From Flavonifractor sp. An10 (GTDB lineage: Bacteria; Bacillota; Clostridia; Oscillospirales; Oscillospiraceae), in the NCBI RefSeq assembly GCF_002161215.1, contig NZ_NFMB01000002.1, positions 372,001-436,000 of the forward strand: a stretch of DNA of 64,000 bases, read 5' to 3'. Positions 24,487-33,394 of this stretch are shown one piece after another (within the stretch, counting starts at the first letter, position 1; each line of letters begins with the position of its first letter). The notes beneath the pieces were generated by a model. The model was not told the origin of the DNA. It did no database searches and was given only the letters and a program-made list of their open reading frames with translations. The position numbers and the translations under genes are program-made.

Positions 24487-25698
24487 TACTGAAGTTTTCC
24501 CACGCACAAACATGGCACCCATTGTCGCTGCAGACTGTTCTTGAGCTGAGAAGTCCAAGTGAGCATAAATATCAGCTGTAGTAGAGAATGTGCTGTGGCC
24601 AAGCCAGATCTGGATCTGCTTCATTGAAATCCCGTTGCTGAGAAGCAGACTCGCACAAGTATGGCGGAGATCATGGAACCGAATTTTCTTTAGACCGTAT
24701 TTTTGAATAAGCCAACTGAAATGCTCTGTAACATAATTGGGCCGGAGAAGCCGACCACACTGGTCAACACAGATGTAGTCAAGGTAATCACGGCAGTAGG
24801 ATTTCTTAAAGAGCCGACGGTACATTTCCTGCTTCTCTTTTTCTTCCAGCAGCAGTTTCTCTACTGCTGGGATTAAAGGCAATGTACGAAAGCTAGACTT
24901 GGTTTTCAAGACATCTTCCCCGACTGGAACAAATTTTCCGTCTACTTCAGCTTCAATCACTTTATGGCTAATAGATATAGTCTTATGTTCCAGATCGATT
25001 GCATGCCATCGCAACCCGAGAACCTCACTTCGGCGAAGACCATAATAGGCTGCTATTTTTACACAGACCTCTAAAGGATCGGATGCTACTGCATCAAAGA
25101 GCTCCAGCATTTCTTCCTCATTATAGAAGGTGCCATGGTAAACATTTTTTTTAGGGCGATCCACCTGGTCTGCTGGATTCCTAGGAAGAATGTCTTTTCG
25201 TACCGCATTTTGCAGGGCTTTTCGGATAATTGCATGGTAATGGATAACTGTATTTGTGGTGCATTTATCTTCTAGGATTTTCTGATAAAACGCCTCGATG
25301 TGCTGAGGCGTTACATCTATGAGAGGGATGTTCTGGGGGCGAAAATAGGGAATAATGCGTGCTCTCAGCATGTCAGAGTAACTCTGATAGGTTGCAGTGG
25401 CAAGTGTTGCACGAACACCCTTAAGCCACTTTTCCATGTACACAGTGAACTCTTGCCGAGCATCTGGGTGGACACCTTTGAACATCGCTTCTTCTTGGGC
25501 TTCCCGTTGGAGGCGTTCTTCTTCCACTAGCTCATATTGCATCCGTATTTCATCAAAGACTTTCCGCACCTTCCGCTCACTGGTTCCGACGACTGGAAGT
25601 TTCGTAGCAATCCATTTTACCTTCCGCTTACCATTCACCCTTAGATAGAGTAGTGCATAGTAGTAACCATTTTTTTGTTGCAGGCAACCTGTTATCAT
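24484..25698 (-). CDS. Tyrosine recombinase (integrase) of the second element
   Basis: 404 residues from ATG 25698 (AAAGGAGGAAATT). Same plan as the integrase at 6581: MITGCLQQKNGYYYALL at the start, catalytic LRRSEVLGLRW, HDLRHTCASLLLSNG, GHSTFSTTADIYAH with the Tyr. The two are homologous but well diverged, so this is not a recent duplication. Standing directly after a tRNA-Ser 3' end, it marks a second element stacked in tandem on the first. Confidence 0.92.
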   Translation of the reverse strand: MITGCLQQKNGYYYALLYLRVNGKRKVKWIATKLPVVGTSERKVRKVFDEIRMQYELVEEERLQREAQEEAMFKGVHPDARQEFTVYMEKWLKGVRATLATATYQSYSDMLRARIIPYFRPQNIPLIDVTPQHIEAFYQKILEDKCTTNTVIHYHAIIRKALQNAVRKDILPRNPADQVDRPKKNVYHGTFYNEEEMLELFDAVASDPLEVCVKIAAYYGLRRSEVLGLRWHAIDLEHKTISISHKVIEAEVDGKFVPVGEDVLKTKSSFRTLPLIPAVEKLLLEEKEKQEMYRRLFKKSYCRDYLDYICVDQCGRLLRPNYVTEHFSWLIQKYGLKKIRFHDLRHTCASLLLSNGISMKQIQIWLGHSTFSTTADIYAHLDFSAQEQSAATMGAMFVRGKTSV

Positions 25699-25849
25699 AA
25701 TTTCCTCCTTTGTTATAACATGCATGTATTTGCCTGCTGTTGACACCCTCAACATATCATGAAGCGGTTCGAATAGCCATATATAAAACGTAAAAATACC
25801 ACTTGACTTTTCTACGTGTTTTGGAGGGAGCAGGCTCTAAATGTCTTTT

Positions 25850-26068
25850 TTAAGACAAGTTAATGTGGCACATTTCCTCGCCCAACAAATATTCAATCAC
25901 ACACAGTTTTGGAATCTTGTAAGTACGTCCCACGCGGACACTGTGGATCTCTTGCTCGGCAAGTAGCCGATAAGCTAGCTTTTTACTAATGCCGCCCAAC
26001 ATTTTACGCAAATCATCAACTTCAACGACATCAGGATATTCGGTAAACATAGGCTGCTGCTGTTTCAT
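25850..26068 (-). CDS. Excisionase-like helix-turn-helix protein of the second element
   Basis: 72 residues from ATG 26068 (AAAGGAGGCACACCAA). PDVVEVDDLRKMLGGISKKLAYRLLAEQEIHSVRVGRTYKIPK is a MerR/Xis-like winged helix, homologous to the protein at 11572. It lies upstream of its integrase on the same strand, as in many integrative elements. Confidence 0.82.
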   Translation of the reverse strand: MKQQQPMFTEYPDVVEVDDLRKMLGGISKKLAYRLLAEQEIHSVRVGRTYKIPKLCVIEYLLGEEMCHINLS

Positions 26069-26092
26069 TTGGTGTGCCTCCTTTATCAACAT

Positions 26093-26630
26093 TTGGGATG
26101 AGCTTCATATCACAAAAACGGAGACCGCCCAAATCCTGCATGAGTATAGGATCGGTATTGCATTGAGACCGCGTAGCTAAAAACATGCGGTTCCCTGATC
26201 CCTGTCATAGGCGGGATAATGCAGGGCGATCTCCGTGGCTTCTAACATGAAGCGCTTTTGTTGGCTCTATTCGACACTACTTCCCGAGCCTTGGGCGGCA
26301 GCAGACGGACCGCGCTGGTGCGCGTCACGGGAATCTCACCCCTCCGAGGATCTCTCCGAGCTGCCCCCACAAAGTGGTTTTAATATGGGCAGGAGTATCA
26401 TTACTAGATTGTTGATGAGGGTCGGACTGGGCAAACCCAGACACAATGCGAAACAGCCCACCACAGGCTGCTTTGGGGACGGATGGGAACCGCTCAGCAC
26501 CTTATTTGGCCGTCTTTGATGCAGGTTGATATCTGCACAGGTGGTCTTGGCGCATCCTCCCGAGTCGCTCTGGCCTCCCTTCCAGGAGGCATCTCATCAA
26601 CGGACGTATCCCTGTTGCCGGATATTCTAT
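26093..26630. other. Non-coding stretch left of the IS110 insertion
   Basis: About 540 bp without a gene I can support. It contains GGCGGGATAATGCAGGGCGATCT-type GC-rich patches and a GGAGGC...CCTCC-like inverted patch near 26560-26590. It may include the left flank of the insertion sequence or remains of an older insertion. I assign no function. Confidence 0.5.
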
Positions 26631-26655
26631 TTTCAACGCCTCATGAAATGCCATC

Positions 26656-26886
26656 ACAGCTGAGAATGAAAATATAGTCTGTGCGTTAACCGAAGGATTT
26701 GCTAAACTGAATACAGCAGGCGTAGTCCGGTTGCACCTTGGTGGATTTTCACCCCGTTTGTTCAACGTGGACGAGTTGCCCAAGAGAACAGCAGTATGTT
26801 GCGTCACATAAGTGAAGAGCACGAGTAGCAAAGTTCGGATACCCACCCGGGCAATTCCCAGCCTGCATAATTCAGGGAGGGATTTG
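26656..26886 (+). ncRNA. Candidate bridge RNA region of the IS110 element
   Basis: The 231-bp stretch between the left repeat and the transposase start has no conserved reading frame. IS110 elements encode a structured bridge RNA in such flanks that pairs with target and donor DNA. I see short GC-rich stem candidates but cannot fold the RNA by eye, so this is placed by analogy. Confidence 0.4.
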
Positions 26887-28125
26887 ATGCAAGACATATT
26901 GACCTGCGCCATGGGACTGGATATTCATCGTGACGTTATTGTTGCCTGTCTTGCCAAAGGTGAACTGGGCACCGATCCGGAAATCGAGATTCGCTCCTTC
27001 AGCACACTTATCCCGGAAATGCGGAAACTGCGGGATTGGGTGTTGGAAGCAGAGTGCCGCTATGTCGCTATGGAGAGCACCGGGATCTACTGGCAGCCTA
27101 TTTACGAAATGCTGGAGCCATGTTTTGATGGGCAGATCAGCATTCTGGTCGTGAATGCCCGCCACATGAAGAATGTGCCTGGGCGCAAAACGGATATGCG
27201 GGACGCGCAATGGATCGCCACATTGCTCCGTGCCGGATTACTAAAGGGAAGTTTTATCCCAGATAAGACCTTCCGGGAACTGCGGCATCTGACCCGGTAT
27301 CGTAAGAGCATCGTTCGCGACATTACCGCCCAAAAGAATCGCATCGATAAATTTCTGCAAAGCTCCGGTTTCCGCTTCACAGCGTTTCTGTCGGACGCAT
27401 TTGGCGCTTCCGGGCGAAACATCATCCGTCATCTCATGGAATACGGAAATATTTCGCGGGAAGCTCTGGATCGGTGTCTGAAAACACAGACCCGGAAACG
27501 TATCGACGAAATACTGATTGCCTTGAACGGTTCGCTCTCGGAGCACCAGCGCGGCTTTCTTCGCATGATATTTGGGCACTTGGAAGCACTTGAACAGCAC
27601 CGGCATACTGTGGAGGACGCTATTACGAAAGAGATCATAAAGCACGAAGAGGCATTGAGCCTCCTGTGCTCCATACCGGGTATTGATGTAACTGCGGCAG
27701 CAGCCATTATCGCGGAGATTGGTACCGATATGAGTGCCTTTCCGGATTCCCAGCATATATGCTCCTGGGCCGGTTTGAGTCCCGGTAACAACGAGAGTGC
27801 CGGAAAACGCAAGAGTGCTCACATTAACAAAGGTAATCCGTATCTGAAGAGTATGCTCTGTGAGGTGGGATGGGTCATCTCCGGAAAACGAAGCTTGTAC
27901 CTCTCCGGTTGGTACTGGAGGATAAAACAGCGGAAGGGCGCTAAACGTGCAACGATTGCTTTGGCTCGCAAACTGCTGGCGCTGATTTACACGATGTTGA
28001 AGACAGGTTCTCCATACAACGAAGACTGTTTTGAGATCCGCAGAAAACAAAGTGAGCGCAAACGGGCCAGCCGTATGGTGAACGAACTGCAAAAGCTGGG
28101 GTACTTTGTGGTGGCACCAGGCTGA
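26887..28125 (+). CDS. IS110-family transposase (DEDD recombinase)
   Basis: 412 residues from ATG 26887, after CAGGGAGG. N-terminal RuvC-like DEDD domain: MGLDIHRDVIVA (Asp), YVAMESTGIYW (Glu), KTDMRDAQWIA (Asp). C-terminal transposase_20 part: LLCSIPGIDVTAAAAIIAEIG and SWAGLSPGNNESAGKRKSAHINKGNPYLKS with the conserved Ser. It is full length and intact, so the copy may be active. It sits between the excisionase and sigma-like genes of the second element. Confidence 0.93.
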   Translation: MQDILTCAMGLDIHRDVIVACLAKGELGTDPEIEIRSFSTLIPEMRKLRDWVLEAECRYVAMESTGIYWQPIYEMLEPCFDGQISILVVNARHMKNVPGRKTDMRDAQWIATLLRAGLLKGSFIPDKTFRELRHLTRYRKSIVRDITAQKNRIDKFLQSSGFRFTAFLSDAFGASGRNIIRHLMEYGNISREALDRCLKTQTRKRIDEILIALNGSLSEHQRGFLRMIFGHLEALEQHRHTVEDAITKEIIKHEEALSLLCSIPGIDVTAAAAIIAEIGTDMSAFPDSQHICSWAGLSPGNNESAGKRKSAHINKGNPYLKSMLCEVGWVISGKRSLYLSGWYWRIKQRKGAKRATIALARKLLALIYTMLKTGSPYNEDCFEIRRKQSERKRASRMVNELQKLGYFVVAPG

Positions 28126-28329
28126 TTCCCACTGTACCATACTTCGGCCGGCGACAGGTTTTGGCCTGCCGCTTTTTGTGCTGCGATGGTTTTTCATGAG
28201 GCGTTGAAAGCCTGTTTGTCAAGGTTCACGCCCTCGCTACTTATTTTCGTAGCAAAGAGCAAAAGAGCATCGTTTCCGCTGCTCAAGAAAGGCAGAAACC
28301 ATCGACTCTGGCCGATGGAATTTCTCCCT

Positions 28330-28821
28330 TCACTTATCACACGGACATTTTTTTACCGTTTGGGGGGTATCGAAGAAAAACTTTTTTACTTTTTTTCTGA
28401 TACACGCAATGGAGGCTCTTACGGAAGAATGATCCATTTGGTTTGCTTTGGCATATTCTCGGATACCAACTCCTGACACAATACAGTAAAGGTAGATATC
28501 CAGTTGACGTGGAGTAAGAATCTTCATAAATTCTTCTTCTGTTAAATTGGCAATGATCTCATCCTCAAAACTGTTTGGATCAGCCAACCAGTATTCACTG
28601 GTGTCGACATCCGCAAGCGTGTTCAGGGAGAGATCTTTGCCTTGCTCTCGCTCCACGTCTTTCTCTCTTCTTATTCGCTTTTCTTCGCAACGTAAAAACC
28701 GTAGTACAGGTAGGGATACTTGTGTGATCTCATCAGTGTACTTTACCCGCACCCAGTACTTCTTTTCGCCGTTCTCTTCCGTGGTCCAGATTTCATATTC
28801 AAACTCTTTCAGTTTTTTCAT
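28330..28821 (-). CDS. Sigma-like regulator of the second element
   Basis: 163 residues. The C-terminal half, EEFMKILTPRQLDIYLYCIVSGVGIREYAKANQMDHSSVRASIACIRKKVKKFF, is a sigma region-4-like helix-turn-helix. The N-terminus (EYEIWTTEENGEKKYWVRVKYTDE) is a beta-rich segment seen in small sigma-like proteins of Clostridium transposons. Probably a transcriptional activator of element genes. Its leader contains the triple hairpin block. Confidence 0.72.
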   Translation of the reverse strand: MKKLKEFEYEIWTTEENGEKKYWVRVKYTDEITQVSLPVLRFLRCEEKRIRREKDVEREQGKDLSLNTLADVDTSEYWLADPNSFEDEIIANLTEEEFMKILTPRQLDIYLYCIVSGVGIREYAKANQMDHSSVRASIACIRKKVKKFFFDTPQTVKKCPCDK

Positions 28822-28937
28822 AGTGTGATCTCCTTTGAAGTTTTGAATTTTTGAAAATCAAACTTCGGAGATCACGGATATTTAGCGATATAAGTCTCCC
28901 AATCCACGCCGGCCCTCCTGGTACCGGGCAGAAAAAA

Positions 28938-29035
28938 GCCGGGAACGCAACTCAGCGTTCCCGGCAACCTCCTGCCACCATATTGCGGCAGGAGCATAGG
29001 AGCCCCAGATGCTTTTCAGCGTCTGGGGCTCCTAT
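28938..29035. promoter_or_regulatory. Three consecutive strong hairpins
   Basis: Stem 1: GCCGGGAACGC / GCGTTCCCGGC (28938-28965). Stem 2: CTCCTGCC / GGCAGGAG (28969-28994). Stem 3: ATAGGAGCCCCAGA / TCTGGGGCTCCTAT (28996-29035). They fill the 314-bp space between two minus-strand regulator genes (28822-29135). In stem 1 on the minus strand a CTTTTTTC run follows the stem, as in a terminator for the gene at 29136. The other two might be recombination sites or an attenuator. Confidence 0.65.
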
Positions 29036-29135
29036 AACCTAAGCTATTCACTTTTGTGCATACCTGCCACTATACCGAGTATAGCAGGCGTAAAGTCGGA
29101 AGGGAGTAGGGATTAGGTCGGTTTTTCATCGGGAA

Positions 29136-29681
29136 TTAGTCGGGAAATAGTCGGGGTACTTCCATTTCTTCCTGGAGCTCTGGAAGTGCGTATCCAAAGA
29201 GGCAAACAGAAAACAGGAAAAGAGCCTCTCGTTTCCGGTCATAGAAGACACTTCGCTCCATGCTTAACTCATCCAGTAGTTCTTTCTCCGTACTGTTAAA
29301 GCGGTGAATAAACTGCTTGACCAGTATCTCATAATAAAGTTCTCCGCGGTCCGGATATCGTTTCAGGCGAAGCAAGGCCCGGTCAATCACATCTACCAGC
29401 ATTCGACTCTCCATAACACAACAGACCTTTTCCTCAAATTCCTGGAGGTCAATATCCGGGGCGAAATTTTCCAGATAGCAGAGGCCAGCGTCGGCATCTC
29501 GGCTACCAAGTTGCCAAGCATACTCATGCAGTTCTTCTGCTCGTTCACTGAGTACCCATACTACATCCCGATAAATTTTCAGGATTATTTTTACGCGGTG
29601 GTACGCTGATTGGCTATCAATACCAAGGGAGTCCATCTGCTTTTTACATTTCTGAACCGTGAGGCTCTCTTTTCTCATCAT
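29136..29681 (-). CDS. Small sigma-like/ArpU-like regulator
   Basis: 181 residues from ATG 29681 (GGAGGAGAT). Helical throughout; the C-terminal FNSTEKELLDELSMERSVFYDRKREALFLFSVCLFG is like the DNA-binding end of phage late-gene regulators of the ArpU/DUF1492 type. Function inferred from shape and from the setting among mobile-element regulators. Confidence 0.6.
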   Translation of the reverse strand: MMRKESLTVQKCKKQMDSLGIDSQSAYHRVKIILKIYRDVVWVLSERAEELHEYAWQLGSRDADAGLCYLENFAPDIDLQEFEEKVCCVMESRMLVDVIDRALLRLKRYPDRGELYYEILVKQFIHRFNSTEKELLDELSMERSVFYDRKREALFLFSVCLFGYALPELQEEMEVPRLFPD

Positions 29682-29792
29682 ATCTCCTCCTGTTTTGTTC
29701 GCTAAATTGCGAACAAAACACACAGCATGAAGCCATGTAACAATCTTAGGGCTTGAAGTCCTTTTACAACAGATGGCGTTATCGAACCAGCT

Positions 29793-30407
29793 TTACAGCA
29801 AATTATGCGTTTCTAAGCGAATCTGTATTGCCTGTTTGGACACCTGAAAGATTTGCGCCATTTCTACAATTATTTGTCCTCCAGTTTTACCAGATCGAAG
29901 TTGGTAAAAGCATTTTTTGATTTGGGGGATAGGCATTAAGAGTGCCGTTGCCAATGCATCTGCTTGCCACTCAATCAGGCCATGGCTTTCATCTGAGGAT
30001 GTTTTGCCTTCATAGGCAGCCACATCTCCGGTTCCAGAGTATAATTTTTGATGAAGCACCCAATGGCCAAGCTCATGGGCGCAGGTAAACCGCATTCTGC
30101 CAAGAAGCCTGTTTGTACAGAGCCGCTCATCCACCAAAATTGTCCCTGCCTTAACAGCGATCAAACGATATCGTTTCTCTAGGTGGTCATATAGAATCGC
30201 TGCACCGTCATCAAAGATCGTTTCCCCAAGGACACTCCCATTTTTGCGGAGGGTGTGGTACTCCAGAATCAGGTTAAACTTTGTTTCAATGATTGTTTCG
30301 ATTGGAACCGCTTGCGGAGGGCCTTCCAGCAATGTGCGATCATACTCCTGTAGGACCTTTCGCCCGATAGCTTCAATGGCTTCCAACCGGTACTTCGGAG
30401 CATACAA
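29793..30407 (-). CDS. ImmA/IrrE-family metallopeptidase
   Basis: 204 residues if it starts at TTG 30407, which has an ideal site (AAAGGAGGGATTTCC); an ATG at 30464 overlaps the upstream gene by 43 bp and lacks one. The zinc motif HELGHWVLH (about residue 110-118) and a downstream Glu in EWQADALATALLMP are the catalytic features. ImmA-type proteases cleave a partner XRE repressor to induce ICE excision or stress genes. The upstream gene is an XRE protein, so the pair forms the switch of the second element. Confidence 0.9.
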   Translation of the reverse strand: MYAPKYRLEAIEAIGRKVLQEYDRTLLEGPPQAVPIETIIETKFNLILEYHTLRKNGSVLGETIFDDGAAILYDHLEKRYRLIAVKAGTILVDERLCTNRLLGRMRFTCAHELGHWVLHQKLYSGTGDVAAYEGKTSSDESHGLIEWQADALATALLMPIPQIKKCFYQLRSGKTGGQIIVEMAQIFQVSKQAIQIRLETHNLL

Positions 30408-30421
30408 GGAAATCCCTCCTT

Positions 30422-30781
30422 TTAGCTCTGGCGGTTTTTCAGCATTTTCATAAATGCTGTCCATTCCTCATCTGTAGCATCTACTTCTTTTGCAACTCTC
30501 AGGGCTGCTCGTACTATATCGTGCTTGCGTATATAGTCAGGAAGATCTGCAGGAACTGCTTGTCTGGAATCTGCAGCTAAGTCTAAAAGCATTTCATGTT
30601 CTTGCTTGTCCAACTCCAGAAAAGAGGAAATCCGTTCAACAAATTTACCCTCTGGAGCAGGACGGCGCCCCTGTTCAATATCACAGAGATACCCATAGGC
30701 AATCCCAAGGTGCTTTGCGGCATCGCGGAGGTTCAGCTTGGCCTCCTTACGTTTTGCGCTAATAAAAGCGCCAAAAGTCAT
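30422..30781 (-). CDS. XRE-family repressor paired with ImmA-like protease
   Basis: 119 residues. The helix-turn-helix covers residues about 5-60 (FISAKRKEAKLNLRDAAKHLGIAYGYLCDIEQGRRPAPEG). The C-terminal half is helical and probably the protease-sensitive dimer part. 14 bp separate it from the ImmA-like gene. It likely represses element genes until cleaved. Confidence 0.88.
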   Translation of the reverse strand: MTFGAFISAKRKEAKLNLRDAAKHLGIAYGYLCDIEQGRRPAPEGKFVERISSFLELDKQEHEMLLDLAADSRQAVPADLPDYIRKHDIVRAALRVAKEVDATDEEWTAFMKMLKNRQS

Positions 30782-30868
30782 CTTGTCTGCCTCCTTCCTT
30801 ATGACGGTTCACTTCATTGCGAACACCTTATTTACAGTATAGTTCAAACAAGTGTTCTATTCAAGCGG

Positions 30869-30919
30869 CAAAAAAATATTCAGGGTGAGGTGTTAAAAAC
30901 TCATAACACCTCACCCTGT
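30869..30919 (-). terminator. Terminator of the WYL regulator gene
   Basis: A perfect 15-bp stem, CAGGGTGAGGTGTTA (30882-30896) with TAACACCTCACCCTG (30905-30919), directly after the stop; reading the minus strand it is followed by ATATTTTTTTGCC. Confidence 0.9.
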
Positions 30920-30921
30920 TG

Positions 30922-31884
30922 TCACAGAAATTTACCAGCGATCTGGGTCATCTCCTCCACACATTCTTTGGGAGATATGATCTTAATGCTTCCCATGAAT
31001 TTAAATACCCATCCATAAAAGGTTCCGCTGGGGTTCACTTCAATTTGGGCCACAAAATGATCATTATCGTATGGATGTGTGGGAATTGCCTCCCCATAGT
31101 AATCAACGATAGTCTTCATAAATTGATTCTCACAAAGAAGTTCGACAAGTACTGTGCGGCCAGCCGCAAACATATCAATCATTTTATTGGTGTAGTCGGC
31201 AACATCAAAATCAGGGTGGGGAACATAGGTGGACTCTAAGATTTCTACTCCGGCCAGACGGTCTACACGGAAGTGCGCCATGCCATGATGCTTATGGGAA
31301 TATCCGATCAGGTAGTAGTGATCGTTTTTCCATTCCAGGGCGTAGGGATCCATCTTATAGAAATAGCCATTATGTTTGAGAATTCGCTCTTTATTCGGTG
31401 TGTACTCGTAATACTGAAATTGGATTTGATGACTCTCCAATATGGCATTTTGGATACCATCAATGATGTAATAGACCTTTTCGTTATGTGGCTTAATTCG
31501 GCTCGAAATCGCAGCCAGGTGCTGGAGCTTTTCGGCCTCTGACTCACTGGTCAACCGACAGAGCTTTTGGATGAGTTCATTCGTTTTATCTGCAGATATA
31601 ACCTTAGAGGATGCAACCGCATCTGTGAGCATCTTTAATTCGGGATATTCAAACATCCGTGCGCCAATAAAATACTGGTTCTGTGTGCTTTTAATCACCA
31701 CCACATCAATCCCAGCTGCAATGAGGTCTTGAAGATCTCCATACACCGTCTGCCGCACCGCATAGATACCCTTTCTTTTGAGGAAATCCAGCATATCAGC
31801 TATGGTGGCAGGATGTTCTTCATCTGTCCGCAAATAAAGGTATTTCAACAGTTCTAAGACTCTAGTGTTATTTTGCTTTCGCAT
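30922..31884 (-). CDS. WYL-domain transcriptional regulator
   Basis: 320 residues. An N-terminal winged helix (RVLELLKYLYLRTDEEHPATIADMLDFLKRKGIYAVRQTVYGDLQDL) is followed by a WYL-type middle (KMDPYALEWKNDHYYLIGYSHKH, about residues 180-202; here the motif is altered from the usual WYL) and a C-terminal extension domain. WYL regulators often sense ligands or nucleic acid and control defence genes (compare BrxR/CapW). It stands between the element regulators and the immunity array and could control either. Confidence 0.85.
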   Translation of the reverse strand: MRKQNNTRVLELLKYLYLRTDEEHPATIADMLDFLKRKGIYAVRQTVYGDLQDLIAAGIDVVVIKSTQNQYFIGARMFEYPELKMLTDAVASSKVISADKTNELIQKLCRLTSESEAEKLQHLAAISSRIKPHNEKVYYIIDGIQNAILESHQIQFQYYEYTPNKERILKHNGYFYKMDPYALEWKNDHYYLIGYSHKHHGMAHFRVDRLAGVEILESTYVPHPDFDVADYTNKMIDMFAAGRTVLVELLCENQFMKTIVDYYGEAIPTHPYDNDHFVAQIEVNPSGTFYGWVFKFMGSIKIISPKECVEEMTQIAGKFL

Positions 31885-32000
31885 AGCTATGTCCCCCGGT
31901 TATTGAAACACACTACTGTTCTGACCTTTGGCAACGCACAACCTTATGTTGATAAGCATAACTGTATCACATCACACTATAGTTGTATATGGCCCAAGTG

Positions 32001-32168
32001 TCAGGTGATCCGATATCCTCCTTTTGTCAGGTCCTGAATGAAATGAAACCATTCCTCGAGGGAGGCAAAACTGACCTCTTGATAACCTGCTCTTGGCTGA
32101 GTCGATACTACTTTTTCTTCCTGTGAATACCAGACATGCTTTGTCAGCACAGGCATTTTATCATCCAT
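32001..32168 (-). CDS. Short unrecognised protein at the distal end of the array
   Basis: 55 residues (MDDKMPVLTKHVWYSQEEKVV...). It follows the DUF4261 gene by 27 bp on the same strand, with GGACGGATAGAG before the ATG. SLEEWFHFIQDLTKGGYRIT at the end resembles small immunity-type proteins. It may be a real last gene of the array; evidence is limited to frame and site. Confidence 0.45.
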   Translation of the reverse strand: MDDKMPVLTKHVWYSQEEKVVSTQPRAGYQEVSFASLEEWFHFIQDLTKGGYRIT

Positions 32169-32195
32169 CTCTATCCGTCCCAAACACACTCACAT

Positions 32196-33074
32196 TTACC
32201 GCTGACCAGCAGCAAATTCACCCATATTGATGTCCAGCACCCCTCTGGGCGGCTGGATCAGGGCGTCCTCATACTGGCACTTCCACTGGAGCTCCCGGCT
32301 CATCTGTCCATTCTCCACACCATCTACGGTTTCCCCATCCTGAATGGGGTTGTCATTGGCCAGAATATAGGACGCCACATTATAGGCGTGGTTTACCACC
32401 CAGTTGGGGTCCATGTCGTGGAAGTGATACTGGAGATCTGGCAAAAACAGGGTGCTCATGCCCACCGTGTCGATGAGCATATCCTCAGTGCCCTCGATGT
32501 TGAAGAAGCGAACATTGACGCCAAAGCGGATGAACCGATCCGGGCCTTCAATCTGATGGGAGCGCACATCCTCCGCCAGAAACAGCTTGCCGCAGTTCTG
32601 GAAATAGAACGCCTCACAGGTGGGATACAGTTCCGCCAGAGCATCCAAAAAGTCGGCATCCAGGTTGGCCCGCTCCAGCGCCGGAAGCGCTGCTGCCAGC
32701 ATATCGGTGGCCAACACCTGATACCGGCACTCCCGGAAGATCCGCTCCCGGTCCTCCTGGCAGTCCCACATCTGGCTCATCAGGAAGGCGTCAAAGCCTT
32801 TGCCCTTGAACTTGTCGCATTTCATCACCATCAGCTGCACCGGGCATTTGCCGTCCTGAAATTCCGCGATATGATCCAGGGCGGCAAAGCCGGCCATCTT
32901 TTTATCACGGCAGAAACACTCTACGGCGCCGATGTGCTTTTCCATCACAGCGGTCATTTCATCCTTGTCTGGCATATCCACCGGCTCTTTGAATAGCATC
33001 TGAATGAGATAGGGGCCGCCGGGCTGTGGGCCTTTTTTGTCATCCAGGTTTTGCTGGAACACTTTATTGCTCAT
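32196..33074 (-). CDS. DUF4261 protein
   Basis: 292 residues. The C-terminal half, NWVVNHAYNVASYILANDNPIQDGETVDG, then QWKCQYEDALIQPPRGVLDINMG, is the hallmark of DUF4261, a family placed among immunity-like domains of polymorphic toxin systems. A divergent DUF4261 copy forms part of the giant protein at 41996. GGAGGAAATCAA precedes the ATG. It is the distal large gene of the array. Molecular activity unknown. Confidence 0.75.
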   Translation of the reverse strand: MSNKVFQQNLDDKKGPQPGGPYLIQMLFKEPVDMPDKDEMTAVMEKHIGAVECFCRDKKMAGFAALDHIAEFQDGKCPVQLMVMKCDKFKGKGFDAFLMSQMWDCQEDRERIFRECRYQVLATDMLAAALPALERANLDADFLDALAELYPTCEAFYFQNCGKLFLAEDVRSHQIEGPDRFIRFGVNVRFFNIEGTEDMLIDTVGMSTLFLPDLQYHFHDMDPNWVVNHAYNVASYILANDNPIQDGETVDGVENGQMSRELQWKCQYEDALIQPPRGVLDINMGEFAAGQR

Positions 33075-33206
33075 TTGATTTCCTCCTGTTTTTTATGAAC
33101 TTACGGTTGCTGCATAGCGCCAGTGCCACTCATCCCAGAAGGCAAGATGCGTCTTCTTTCTAAAGCTCATATTTTGCGTTAATGCTTTATTTCGTAATGC
33201 GGCAAT

Positions 33207-33377
33207 TCACTTTCTGTCAGGCAAAAATGCCATTACAGCACCTACAATGCCAATGATTGAAAAAATCAAAGACCATCTAAAAGATAGGTCAAAAAAAGCT
33301 GCATTGCCGTACCCTAACATCAACATGATAGAAACTAATATAAGTGCTATTCCTTGTAGTTGCTTTTTCATAGACAT
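33207..33377 (-). CDS. Small two-helix membrane protein
   Basis: 56 residues from ATG 33377 (GGGAGGTAAA). Two hydrophobic segments, GIALILVSIMLMLGYG and WSLIFSIIGIVGAVMAFL, with a short polar hairpin between; C-terminus PDRK. A membrane-embedded immunity role is conceivable (antidote to pore-forming toxins) but that is inference. Confidence 0.65.
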   Translation of the reverse strand: MSMKKQLQGIALILVSIMLMLGYGNAAFFDLSFRWSLIFSIIGIVGAVMAFLPDRK

Positions 33378-33394
33378 TTTACCTCCCGATGATT

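Larger units (their letters stand above)
26631..28209 (+). mobile_element. IS110-family insertion sequence
   Basis: One transposase gene flanked by imperfect 25-bp inverted repeats (23 of 25 match): 26631-26655, starting TTTCAACGCCTCATGAAA, and 28185-28209. Terminal or subterminal repeats are a mark of the IS1111 subgroup, while the long non-coding side (about 230 bp) is upstream of the gene, as in the IS110 subgroup. The true ends may lie a little outside the repeats. Confidence 0.7.

Noticed and set aside
26235-26519. A 94-codon frame left of the IS110 copy
   Set aside because: No ribosome-binding site, odd composition and no recognisable motif.
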